Below, piece by piece: positions 25,289 to 32,997 of a stretch of 64,000 nucleotides of DNA. Each line of letters begins with the position of its first letter. Positions within the stretch are counted from its first letter, which is position 1. The position numbers and the translations under genes were made by a program. The DNA comes from Paraburkholderia eburnea. Lineage in GTDB: Bacteria > Pseudomonadota > Gammaproteobacteria > Burkholderiales > Burkholderiaceae. The notes beneath the pieces are model-generated. The model worked only from the letters and a program-made list of their open reading frames with translations. It was not told the origin of the DNA and did no database searches. The stretch is from positions 1 to 64,000 of the forward strand of contig NZ_PQGA01000021.1 of NCBI RefSeq assembly GCF_002917095.1, written 5' to 3'.

Positions 25289-25957
25289 GTGCCTGCAGCA
25301 GCATCGGTCTTGTTGGGCCTTTCCGTACTGGTCATCGGCGAAAGCCATCTGACCTTGAACAACCATCTGCGCGAGCCGCTCGTGCAGAGCCTGCAGGCGC
25401 AGGGCGCCGCGCACGTGCATGTGATCGGCGCGTGCGGCGCGAGCCCGGCGCGCTGGCTCAAGAGCACGCCAGTGGATTGCGGCGCCGACCAGGTCGACAA
25501 GCGTCCCGCCACGGTGCTCGGCAAGGAGGCGCAGACGACGCCCATCGCCGATCTGATCCGCGCCGATAAACCCAACGTCGTGGTGGTGATCGAGGGCGAC
25601 ACCATGGGTTCGTACGACAAGCCCGCCTTCCCCAAGGCCTGGGCGTGGCAGGAAGTCACGAGCCTTACCAGGGCCATCGCCGACACGCACACGGCATGCG
25701 TCTGGGTGGGACCGGGCTGGGGCAACAACAGCGGGCAATTCGCCAAGAGCGACGAGCGCGTGCGAGAGTTGAACGCGTTCCTCGCGAATAATGTCGCGCC
25801 TTGCTCGTACATCGATTCCACGACGTTCGCCAGGCCCGGCCAGTGGCAGACGCTCGACGGCGAGCACTACACGCAGATGGGCTACGTCGCCTGGAGCAAG
25901 GCCATCGTCGCGGCCATGGAGAAGGCGCCTACGGTTCAAGGGTTGAAGAACAAATGA
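25289..25957 (+). CDS. SGNH-fold protein, WssF-like (second copy)
   Basis: A 222-residue protein from GTG 25289, with AGGAG six bases upstream. It parallels the preceding protein throughout (WAWQEVTSLTRAI against WAWQQVTALTQDL; CVWVGPGWG against CVWVGPVWG), so the pair is a tandem duplication that has diverged. Here block I reads GESHL, with the aspartate replaced by glutamate. Ser19 and the D190-x-x-H193 motif (LDGEH) remain. The stop overlaps the AlgF-like gene start (ATGA). It probably acts with the acetylation cassette; the two copies may have split catalytic and carrier roles. Confidence 0.75.
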   Translation: MPAAASVLLGLSVLVIGESHLTLNNHLREPLVQSLQAQGAAHVHVIGACGASPARWLKSTPVDCGADQVDKRPATVLGKEAQTTPIADLIRADKPNVVVVIEGDTMGSYDKPAFPKAWAWQEVTSLTRAIADTHTACVWVGPGWGNNSGQFAKSDERVRELNAFLANNVAPCSYIDSTTFARPGQWQTLDGEHYTQMGYVAWSKAIVAAMEKAPTVQGLKNK

Positions 25958-26637
25958 AAAACGTCTATTCCCGTTTGTCTGGTTTTTTGCTGGGCGGCCT
26001 TGCGCTGTCCACCTTGTCCATTGCGGGCCTCGCATCGGCTGCCGATATTCCGCTGTACCCGAGCGGACCCGCGCAGGATTCCTCGTTCGTGCGTTTCGTC
26101 GATGGCGGCTCGCATCCGGTCGAGGTGACCTCGGCGGGATCGAAAGCGCGCCTCGCGCTCGACGCCGCCAATCCGGCCAGTCATTTCTTCCCGATCGCAG
26201 CGGGCAAGCCGGTGGCCGGGATGCTTGCGAGCGGCGGGACGCATCAGGATGTGAGCGCAACGGTGCAGCCCGGCGAGTTCGTCAGCATCGTGGCGCTCGA
26301 CGGCACGCATGCCGTGACGGTGCGCGAGAAGCCGGACGATTTCAATGCGCTCAAGGCCTCGGTGGCGCTCTATAACCTCGACGCGCGTTGCACCGCGCCC
26401 ACGCTGAAAGTAGCGGGCCGCGACATCGTGCTGCTCGACGGCGTGGCCGTGGGGCAGGGCAAGCGCCGCCAGGTCAATCCGGTCACGCTCTCGGTGCAAC
26501 TGGTCTGCGGCGGCCAGGCGGTGGGTCAGGCGCTGAGCCTGGGCACGCTCGTGGCGGGGCAGCGCTATACGGTGTTCCTCGTGCCCGCCGGGGCGCAGTC
26601 GCGCATCTTCTTCGCCAACGATGCGCTGAACCACTGA
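25954..26637 (+). CDS. AlgF/WssG-like periplasmic acetylation protein
   Basis: A 227-residue protein from ATG 25954, with a clear signal peptide (LSGFLLGGLALSTLSIAGLA, cut near ASA-AD). The mature protein starts IPLYPSGPAQDSSFVRFVDG, the conserved AlgF opening, and is built from beta strands, including SVALYNLDARCTAPTLKV and YTVFLVPAGAQSRIFF. In alginate producers AlgF passes acetyl groups in the periplasm between the MBOAT membrane protein and the SGNH transferase. Its place between the SGNH pair and the MBOAT gene matches WssG in the Pseudomonas acetylated-cellulose operon. Confidence 0.85.
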   Translation: MKNVYSRLSGFLLGGLALSTLSIAGLASAADIPLYPSGPAQDSSFVRFVDGGSHPVEVTSAGSKARLALDAANPASHFFPIAAGKPVAGMLASGGTHQDVSATVQPGEFVSIVALDGTHAVTVREKPDDFNALKASVALYNLDARCTAPTLKVAGRDIVLLDGVAVGQGKRRQVNPVTLSVQLVCGGQAVGQALSLGTLVAGQRYTVFLVPAGAQSRIFFANDALNH

Positions 26638-26749
26638 GTCACCAAGCCACTGAGCGCGTTGCCCTTCTTGCGCGTCGTGGCTCCCCATCGAGCACGACGC
26701 GCCGCGCGGATGCGTCGGCCCGGACTTCTCCTTCGACTGAGAACGATGC

Positions 26750-28159
26750 ATGGTTTTTGCGTCCCTCGAATTCCTGACGCTGTTTTTGCCGGCTTTTCTC
26801 GCGCTCTACGTTGCGTCGCCCGCACGCTGGCGTAACGGCGTGCTGCTCTTTTGCAGCTGGTTTTTCTATGGCTGGTGGAGTCCGGTCTTTCTGCTGCTGT
26901 TCATCGCGCTGACGTTCTGCGGCTGGCTCGGCGGCGTGGTGATCGACCGCGCGCCCAACGCGCGTGCGCGCGGGTGGTGGCTCGCGCTGTTCATCGCCGT
27001 GAACGTCGCGACGCTGTGCTGGTACAAGTACGCCAACATCGTGGTCGATAGCCTCGACAATGTTCTCGCGCTGGGCCACGCCGGACCGCTTCCCTGGAAG
27101 CACGCCGTGCTGCCCATCGGACTGTCCTTTATCGTGCTGCAATCGATTTCCTACCTGATCGACGTGCAGCGCGGCACTGTGTCCGCCGATCGCAGCGTGA
27201 TCCGCTACGGCGCCTATCAGGGAATGTTCGTACACCTGATCGCCGGGCCAATCATCCGTTACGCGTGGGTCCAGCGCGAACTGGTTTCGCGCACGGTGGA
27301 CTGGGACGGCTTCAGCGCGGGCGCGCGGCGGCTCATGATCGGCATGAGCATGAAGGTGCTGGTGGCCGATACGCTTTCTCCCATTGTCGATGCGGCTTTC
27401 GGCCTGCACGCACCCACGCTTGCGGATGCGTGGCTCGGCTGCGGTTTTTATACGCTGCAACTGTTCTTCGATTTTGCGGGCTATAGCGCGATGGCGATTG
27501 GCCTCGGGCAGATGCTGGGTTTTCGCTTTCCCGAGAACTTCAACCATCCGTATCTGGCCAGCAGCATTCAGGACTTCTGGCGGCGCTGGCATCTGTCGCT
27601 GTCGAGCTGGATCCGCGACTATCTCTACATCCCGTTCGGCGGAAATCGCCACGGCGAATTCAACACCTGCCGCAACCTGTTGCTGACGATGGGCATTGCG
27701 GGCCTGTGGCATGGCGGCGATAGCTGGAATTTCTTGCTGTGGGGTCTCGCGCACGGCGTGGCGCTGATCGTGGCGCGTCTGTGGCGACGTTTCGGTATGC
27801 CAGGGGTTCCGCTCGCGCTTTCGCATGTGCTCACGCTTGTCTTCGTCATGCTCGCGTGGACGCTGTTCCGCGCGCAGGGTTTTCATGCGGCGCTTGCCAT
27901 GTACGGCGGGCAGTTCGGTTTGAACGGTATCGGCTTGAGTGACATGCTGGTCGTGCTGCTGCGGCCCGTGCATGCGCTGGCCGCCGCGCTGGGTATCGTC
28001 TGCGTGCTATTGCCGCTCTGGCAGCAGCGTTGGGACAGTCTGCCCGACACCGCGCCGCGCAGAGTGTGGGAGGCCGTGTGGCCGCTCGCGGGTTTTCTGC
28101 TGTCGTTCGGGCTGATCGTCGCGCGCGGCGCCGTGCCCTTCCTTTACTTCCAGTTCTGA
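26750..28159 (+). CDS. MBOAT O-acyltransferase, AlgI/WssH-like
   Basis: A 469-residue polytopic inner-membrane protein with about ten hydrophobic segments. The catalytic histidine of the MBOAT family is H321 in LWHGGDSWNFLLWG, and the second conserved site RRWHLSLSSWIRDYLYIPFGG includes H281. It should take acetyl groups from a cytosolic donor and move them across the membrane for addition to the polysaccharide, as AlgI does for alginate and WssH for cellulose. It starts at ATG 26750 after a 112-base gap and is followed by the AlgJ-like gene after only 4 bases. Confidence 0.9.
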   Translation: MVFASLEFLTLFLPAFLALYVASPARWRNGVLLFCSWFFYGWWSPVFLLLFIALTFCGWLGGVVIDRAPNARARGWWLALFIAVNVATLCWYKYANIVVDSLDNVLALGHAGPLPWKHAVLPIGLSFIVLQSISYLIDVQRGTVSADRSVIRYGAYQGMFVHLIAGPIIRYAWVQRELVSRTVDWDGFSAGARRLMIGMSMKVLVADTLSPIVDAAFGLHAPTLADAWLGCGFYTLQLFFDFAGYSAMAIGLGQMLGFRFPENFNHPYLASSIQDFWRRWHLSLSSWIRDYLYIPFGGNRHGEFNTCRNLLLTMGIAGLWHGGDSWNFLLWGLAHGVALIVARLWRRFGMPGVPLALSHVLTLVFVMLAWTLFRAQGFHAALAMYGGQFGLNGIGLSDMLVVLLRPVHALAAALGIVCVLLPLWQQRWDSLPDTAPRRVWEAVWPLAGFLLSFGLIVARGAVPFLYFQF

Positions 28160-28163
28160 CGCC

Positions 28164-29318
28164 ATGGAAGACCCCAAACCGCTGCCTCAATTACCCGCCA
28201 CGCGCGCGGGCAAGATTGCCGCTGTCGCCCTGATGGTGTTCCTGTTCGCGGGACTGCTGTGCAACCTCCGCTTCGCGGCGACCGCCGAATCGCTGTTGCC
28301 GCAAGCCGTAACGCGCACGGGGCTGCTGGATGGCGCCGTATCAAAGGCGCTCGCGAACCGCATGGCCGATACGCCGATTGCTGCCGACGCCGCGCGCGTG
28401 CAACGCGCGCTCGGCTGGCTCATGCTCGGCGACCTGGGACCGCGCGTGCGCCAGGGCTGCCCCGGCTGGCTGTTCCTGCGCGACGAGTTGAACGTGTACC
28501 CCGATGCCGAGCGCCATCTCGCCACGCGCGCCGATACGGTCGCGGCCGTGCAGCGGGAACTGGCGAAGCAGGGAATCGCGTTGCTCGTCGCCGTGGTGCC
28601 CGACAAGTCGCGTATCGAACCGCAGCATCTGTGCAGTCTCTATCGGCCTGTGTCGTTGAACGCGCGCCTGGGCGACTGGACCGCGCGTCTGGCCGCCGGG
28701 CATGTGAGCGTGCTGGATCTGGGCGCTGCGCTGCGCAGTGTGGCGGGTGACGCGTTTTTTCGCACCGACACGCACTGGACCCAGAACGGTGCGGGCGCGG
28801 CGGCGCAAGCGGTGGCGCAGCGCATTCGCGCGATGAATGTGCCGCTGGGGTCGAGCCAGCCCGGCTATCGCGTCGTGGAGAAACCTGCGGCCCGCAGGCC
28901 CAGCGATCTCGTGCGGCTCGCGGGCCTGGAAGCCTTGCCGCCGTCGTGGCAGCCCAGTCCCGAGATCGTGACGAGCCGCGCGTATCTGCACGAAGCGCAG
29001 ACAGTCGCGTCAGCCGACGATCTGTTCGGCAACGCCGATCTGCCGAATATCGCCGTGATCGGCACGTCGTATTCGACGACCTCCGATTTCGTCCCGCAAC
29101 TGGCTTTGGCGCTGGGGACGGGAGTGGGCAATTTCGCGCGTGAAGGCGGCAAGTTCGGTGGCTCGGCGCGTGCGTATTTCGCGAGTCCTGCTTACGCGCA
29201 GACGCCGCCCAAGCTCATCGTCTGGGAACTGGACGAGCGGGACCTGGAATCTCCGCTTGAAGCGGAAGACAGCGTGGTGGTGCCGGGCGCCAGACACGTC
29301 GCCGGTAAGGCAAGCTGA
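28164..29318 (+). CDS. AlgJ/AlgX/WssI-like SGNH O-acetyltransferase
   Basis: A 384-residue protein with one N-terminal membrane helix (IAAVALMVFLFAGLLCNLRF) and a periplasmic SGNH domain. The catalytic pair is DTHW (202-205), with the nucleophile in GTSYS (probably Ser302). The WLFLRDELN segment near residue 102 is conserved in the AlgJ/AlgX group. It should perform the final transfer of acetyl groups onto the glucan. It is the last gene of the operon; a GC-rich hairpin follows (29333-29362). Confidence 0.87.
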   Translation: MEDPKPLPQLPATRAGKIAAVALMVFLFAGLLCNLRFAATAESLLPQAVTRTGLLDGAVSKALANRMADTPIAADAARVQRALGWLMLGDLGPRVRQGCPGWLFLRDELNVYPDAERHLATRADTVAAVQRELAKQGIALLVAVVPDKSRIEPQHLCSLYRPVSLNARLGDWTARLAAGHVSVLDLGAALRSVAGDAFFRTDTHWTQNGAGAAAQAVAQRIRAMNVPLGSSQPGYRVVEKPAARRPSDLVRLAGLEALPPSWQPSPEIVTSRAYLHEAQTVASADDLFGNADLPNIAVIGTSYSTTSDFVPQLALALGTGVGNFAREGGKFGGSARAYFASPAYAQTPPKLIVWELDERDLESPLEAEDSVVVPGARHVAGKAS

Positions 29319-29332
29319 CTACGTGCTGCGCT

Positions 29333-29362
29333 CCAGTCGGCAGCGGTTTGGCTGCCAACTGG
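29333..29362. terminator. hairpin at the end of the cellulose operon
   Basis: CCAGTCGGCAGC (29333-29344) and GCTGCCAACTGG (29351-29362) form an 11-bp stem with one mismatch and a 6-base loop. It stands between the converging AlgJ-like gene and the small gene at 29384, with no T-run. Confidence 0.55.
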
Positions 29363-29383
29363 ATGACTACGCCTGAACGGCGA

Positions 29384-29707
29384 TCAGGTATTGGAACCCG
29401 TCACGTTCAGGCCGCCGGCGCCGCTGAAGGTGAGGGTGTCGTTGGTGTTCAGCACATTGTCCCAGGCGCTGCCGCGCGACGTCACGATCTGCGAGCCATT
29501 GGAAAATGCGCCATCCGAACCCGACGACACCACGAGGCCGTTGAGAAACGGATTCTGCGAATTGCCGTATTCGACGGTTTGTTTGCCGCCTGGCGGCAAT
29601 GACACCGCCACGATTGGACCGGATTGATTCGGCTCCGAACCGACACGCGAAACCAGTTCGACTGCAAGCGCGAGGCCACTCTGATTGACGAGCTTCTTGT
29701 AAGCCAT
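29384..29707 (-). CDS. hypothetical small beta-rich protein
   Basis: A 107-residue protein, ATG 29707 with AAGGA upstream. It has no signal peptide, no cysteine and no charged clusters. It is rich in Gly, Ser, Asn and Val with alternating strand-like patterns (LALAVELVSRVG, PIVAVSLPPGGKQTVEYG, LNGLVVSSGSDGAFSNGSQIV, DTLTFSGAGGLNVTG). I do not recognise the family. It converges on the cellulose operon. A perfect 17-base palindrome lies ~120 bases upstream (29827-29843). The sequence style is that of a small secreted or aggregating protein, but nothing shows this directly. Confidence 0.6.
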   Translation of the reverse strand: MAYKKLVNQSGLALAVELVSRVGSEPNQSGPIVAVSLPPGGKQTVEYGNSQNPFLNGLVVSSGSDGAFSNGSQIVTSRGSAWDNVLNTNDTLTFSGAGGLNVTGSNT

Positions 29708-29826
29708 GATTCGCCATCCTTATTAAAGTTGATGCGCGTTGGTCTGCCGACGGTCTGCACATGACCCTCCACGAGCGCGCGGCAGTTCGCACTCAGGCAG
29801 GGTGATCAGCGAAGGGGATCGATGGT

Positions 29827-29843
29827 CGCGGTGAATCACCGCG
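29827..29843. promoter_or_regulatory. 17-base perfect palindrome, operator candidate
   Basis: CGCGGTGA, a central A, then TCACCGCG. Eight-base arms without mismatch, ~120 bases upstream of the minus-strand gene starting at 29707. The size fits a dimeric repressor site; no regulator gene is adjacent. Confidence 0.45.
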
Positions 29844-30171
29844 TAGTCTGGACTTCCCCGATAGTCCTGCGTGACGGATTGCATGATGAGGCTGGCTGGC
29901 AGTGAAGACTCGTGGTCCTCCAGGCCTGTCGCTTTTCTTGTGAAGAAAATATAGGCGATACGAAGCGGTACGCAGTTCGATAAAAGGCCTTCCTACCCAG
30001 GTTGATAGGGGCTGCAAAATTCGACGTGATGCGCGGCGAGCAGACGTTCACGGTCGAGGTTGTGCGGCGTAAGGTCGATGTCGCGGCCGATGCGGCGGCC
30101 TTGTGAGTGTAGTGAGCGCCGGTGTGTCAGACCGATGGCCCGGCTGGCTGCCGGGTATCGCCTGGTGCCCT

Positions 30172-30201
30172 TATAATGGCGCGGCGCTTCGGGGAGCGCC
30201 G
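30172..30201 (+). promoter_or_regulatory. -10-like box followed by a leader hairpin
   Basis: TATAAT (30172-30177) is followed at once by CGGCGCT (30182-30188) pairing with AGCGCCG (30195-30201) across a 6-base loop. No good -35 is seen. The gene at 30278 begins ~95 bases downstream, so the hairpin would lie at the very 5' end of its transcript. Confidence 0.4.
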
Positions 30202-30277
30202 TCTCACACACTCTCTCTCGTTATGGCGGCGGGCTTTTGTAAATTCGCCCGCGCCCCCCGCCTTGATTCTCGAATCC

Positions 30278-30613
30278 ATGAAGAAAAAACGCTGGATTGT
30301 GCTGCTGCTCCTGATCCTTTCGGCAGCGGCAGCGGCCCACTTCCTACGCCCGCGCTACACGCCCGCCGAGCGCGACCAGTACACGGCGCTGCTGTGCCAC
30401 GTCGTTTCCAATGGCAGCCATGATCCGGGCAAGGACATGCAGGACGTCATCGAGAATGGCAACTCGGACTACGCGCTGCAGAAGCTCGACTACAACGAGG
30501 CTGCCGCGAATGACGCACTGGCGCGATTCGCGAAGCTCGACGCCGCCCAGCAACGCGACGCGGCCCAAAGCAACGTCGATTGCCAGCGCCTGCTAGGGCT
30601 GAATGTGCAGTGA
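30278..30613 (+). CDS. hypothetical periplasmic or membrane-anchored small protein
   Basis: A 111-residue protein with an N-terminal signal or anchor (MKKKRWIVLLLLILSAAAAA). A polar helical domain follows, with two cysteines (ALLCHVV and NVDCQRLL) that could form a disulfide if exported. A motif-like stretch NGSHDPGKDMQDVIENGNSD sits mid-protein. I do not recognise the family. It converges on the SDR gene at 30636, with 22 bases between the stops. Confidence 0.65.
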   Translation: MKKKRWIVLLLLILSAAAAAHFLRPRYTPAERDQYTALLCHVVSNGSHDPGKDMQDVIENGNSDYALQKLDYNEAAANDALARFAKLDAAQQRDAAQSNVDCQRLLGLNVQ

Positions 30614-30635
30614 TCGTGCCGGTTGCCTGTCTGGA

Positions 30636-31385
30636 TCAAGCCGCCGTGCGCCCGCCGTTCACGCGCAGAATCTCCCCCGTCATGAAACTGGCCTGTTCCG
30701 AGCCGACGAAGCGAACCGCATCGGCGATTTCCTCGGGGTTGCCGGCGCGCTTGAGCGGCACCCCTGCGAGCAGGGCGGCCTTTCGCTCCGGGTTCGGCGT
30801 GAAACGGTCCAGCATGGCGGTCTGCACGGGGCCAGGCGCTACGGCATTCACGCGCACGCCGAACGGCGCGGCTTCCAGCGCGGCGGATTTCGTGAGTCCT
30901 TCCACAGCATGTTTACTCGCTACGTACAGTGAAACATTGGGCGCGCCGCGCGAACCCATCGTCGACGATATGTTGACGATGCTGCCGCTGCCTTGCGCCG
31001 TCATCGCGCGCAGTTCGTGCTTCATCGCGAGCAGCGTGCCCAGCACGTTCGCATCGAACACCGCGGTGTAGCGCTCGGGCGTGAGTTCGGTGATGGGACC
31101 GGCTTCGCCTTCCGTGCCTGCCGCGTTGACCGCGATGTCGAGGCGGCCAAAGCGTGCCAGCGTGTGCTCGACCAGGGTATGTACTTCGTCTTCCTGACTA
31201 ACGTCGGCATGAACGTATTCGGCTTCGGCGCCGAGTTCGCGCAGTTCGTCCGCCAATGCGCGGCCAGCCTCGTCGCGTCGTCCGGAAACGACCACGCGGG
31301 CCTTGTCACGCGCGTAAGCAAGGGCGATGGCGCGGCCGATGCCAGTCAGCGCGCCGGTGATCAGAACGACAGGTTGGGTGCTCAT
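30636..31385 (-). CDS. SDR-family oxidoreductase (SDR1)
   Basis: A 249-residue classical short-chain dehydrogenase. Cofactor motif TGALTGIG, then NAAG, a serine in NISSTMGS and the YVASK catalytic Tyr/Lys pair. VSGRRDEAGR after strand 2 carries the arginines that often favour NADP(H). It lies 40 bases downstream of SDR2 on the same strand, so it should be driven by the LysR-type operator at 32259-32302. The substrate is unknown; a carbonyl or quinone fits its neighbours. Confidence 0.85.
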   Translation of the reverse strand: MSTQPVVLITGALTGIGRAIALAYARDKARVVVSGRRDEAGRALADELRELGAEAEYVHADVSQEDEVHTLVEHTLARFGRLDIAVNAAGTEGEAGPITELTPERYTAVFDANVLGTLLAMKHELRAMTAQGSGSIVNISSTMGSRGAPNVSLYVASKHAVEGLTKSAALEAAPFGVRVNAVAPGPVQTAMLDRFTPNPERKAALLAGVPLKRAGNPEEIADAVRFVGSEQASFMTGEILRVNGGRTAA

Positions 31386-31425
31386 GATAAGGCTCCAGTG
31401 AGTGTTTTGCGGTGTGTATCCGGCT

Positions 31426-32172
31426 TCAAAGCTTCGAGCCGCCGTCCACGCGAAGCGTGTCGCCGGTAATCCAGCGAGCGTCGTCCGAGGCGAGGAAGGC
31501 GATGGCGCCGGCGATATCGTCGGGGCGGGCGACGCGTTGCAGCGCCTGGATGCCGATCGTGAAATCGCGTCCGGCGTCGGTGCTGGCGAATGCCGACATC
31601 TCGGTGGCGACAACACCCGGCGCGACGGCGTTCACGCGGATGCCGCGCTCGCCCAGCGCAGCGGCGAAATGCAGCACGAGCGTGTCGATGGCGCCCTTGG
31701 TGGCGGCGTATGCGCTGAGTTGTCCGACCGAGGAGTGGGCGGCGAGCGACGAGAGCAGCACGACGCTGCTGCCTTCGCCCAGCACGGGCAGCAACTGTTG
31801 CACGAGGAAGTAGGGCGCGCGCACATTCACGGCGAAGAGTTCGTCGAAGTCCGCCACCGTGGTGTCCTGGACGCTCAGTTCCTTTGCGATGCCGGCGTTG
31901 GCAACCAACACGTCAAGCCGCTCGCCCACGAGTTCGCGCACGCTAATGGCGAGCTTGTGCGGGCCGTCGGCGGCGCCCATGTCGGCCTGCACCTTGTCGG
32001 CGCGACCGCCTGCGGTCCGGATCGCTTCGACGACTTCGTTGGCCGCCGCTGCGCCGTTGTTATAGTGCACGAGCACATAGGCGCCTTGTTGCGCGAGGGC
32101 GAGGGCGCTAGCGCGTCCAATCCCGCGCGATGCGCCGGTGACGAGAGCGGTCTTTCCGTTGAGCTTCGACAT
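31426..32172 (-). CDS. SDR-family oxidoreductase (SDR2)
   Basis: A 248-residue short-chain dehydrogenase: TGASRGIG, NAGIAKE, a serine in LLSSLAAHS and YAATK. It is closely related to SDR3 at 34177 and has identical length (shared AVNVRAPYFLVQQLLP, GIRVNAVAPGVVATEMS), so the two arose by duplication. It is the first gene after the composite operator (palindrome 32282-32302). The order operator, SDR2, SDR1 defines one operon. Confidence 0.88.
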   Translation of the reverse strand: MSKLNGKTALVTGASRGIGRASALALAQQGAYVLVHYNNGAAAANEVVEAIRTAGGRADKVQADMGAADGPHKLAISVRELVGERLDVLVANAGIAKELSVQDTTVADFDELFAVNVRAPYFLVQQLLPVLGEGSSVVLLSSLAAHSSVGQLSAYAATKGAIDTLVLHFAAALGERGIRVNAVAPGVVATEMSAFASTDAGRDFTIGIQALQRVARPDDIAGAIAFLASDDARWITGDTLRVDGGSKL

Positions 32173-32258
32173 GATCCATTCTCCAGAGAGCTGAGTGGGG
32201 CGCAATGAGCCGTAAAACGCTGTGCCTGCAAACCAATGTAGCGGCGGGCCGTTCGAAT

Positions 32259-32302
32259 GAAAAAGACTTTGTAAGCGGGTGGCCATGCCCGGAAGGCATG
32301 GC
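32259..32302 (-). promoter_or_regulatory. LysR-type composite operator/promoter, site A
   Basis: On the minus strand, a palindrome (32302-32282; arms GCCATGCCT-like and GGGCATGGC, giving T-N11-A) is followed by 8 bases and TACAAAGTCTTTTTC (32273-32259). A TTTTCA-17-TACATT arrangement then gives plausible -35 and -10 boxes before SDR2. The same elements with the same spacing occur at sites B and C. Flanking bases extend this copy's palindrome to 13-bp arms (32277-32307). Confidence 0.85.
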
Positions 32303-32323
32303 CACCCGGCCACCCGCCGCGAT

Positions 32324-32971
32324 TTACGCCGTGGCCGAGGGCCGCGCCGAGACCTCTTCGTACCAGCGCTTCAGCGCACCATGACGATCGGAAAGCGGCA
32401 TGGCGAACGCCTTCGTCGCGAAGTCCACCGTCGCGAGCGTGGTGATGTCGGCGGCGGAGTACGTTTGCCCGGCCACGAAATGCGATGCCTCCAGACGTGC
32501 GTTGAAATCGTCGTAGAAGTTTTCAACGCGCTTGCGGCTGCGCGCCACGATGTCGGGAATCTGCTCATACGCGTGCGGGCCGGAGAGCGCGCGGCCTTTG
32601 AGGCCCGCCGCTGCGTTGCGCACGCCCTCCATGACGCTCGCGAAGCCGTCCAGCTCCGCGCGGCGCTCCCACATTGCGACGAGCGCCCTGGTGCGCGCGT
32701 CGTGTCCGAGCAGCGGCGTGCCGGGATAGGCCTCCTCCAGGTAACGCCAGATCGCCGGGACTTCCGCGATAGTCGTGCCGTCGTCCAGCACGAGCGCGGG
32801 GACCTGGCTGCGCGGATTGATCGCCTTGAAAGCTTCGGAGAACTGCTCTTTTGCGCCTAGATCCACGGAGCGCGTCGGCACGTCGATGCCTTTTTCGGCG
32901 ATGAAGATCCGCACGCGCCGCGCGTTGGGCGACGCCTTCGATTCGTAAAGCAGGGGAGATGCGTTTGTCAT
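32324..32971 (-). CDS. glutathione S-transferase family protein
   Basis: A 215-residue cytosolic protein. The N-terminal thioredoxin-like domain (1-~80) contains SPNARRVRIFIAEKG, the conserved cis-proline in SQVPALVLDDG, and the glutathione-contacting Glu-Val/Ile-x-Ala in IAEVPAIWRYLEE. The C-terminal helical domain (~90-210) has the family's AADI motif in TYSAADITTLATVDF. It should add glutathione to electrophiles. It starts 27 bases after the stop of the OYE gene, and together with SDR3 it forms a three-gene operon behind site B. Confidence 0.87.
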   Translation of the reverse strand: MTNASPLLYESKASPNARRVRIFIAEKGIDVPTRSVDLGAKEQFSEAFKAINPRSQVPALVLDDGTTIAEVPAIWRYLEEAYPGTPLLGHDARTRALVAMWERRAELDGFASVMEGVRNAAAGLKGRALSGPHAYEQIPDIVARSRKRVENFYDDFNARLEASHFVAGQTYSAADITTLATVDFATKAFAMPLSDRHGALKRWYEEVSARPSATA

Positions 32972-32997
32972 GTCTGCAAACCTAGATGTTGGTGGCG

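Larger units (their letters stand above)
29708..30277. other. gene-poor stretch with a palindrome and a promoter-like box
   Basis: About 570 bases. It holds the palindrome at 29827-29843, a minus-strand open frame (29993-30211) whose C-terminal half looks protein-like but matches nothing I know, a TATAAT at 30172-30177 and a GC-rich hairpin just after it (30182-30201). No gene is called. Confidence 0.4.

Noticed and set aside
25211..26260. Minus-strand frame ending in a Trp-Phe-Glu-type repeat
   Set aside because: It is the complement of the intergenic AACCATTCG array and the SGNH/AlgF-like genes.
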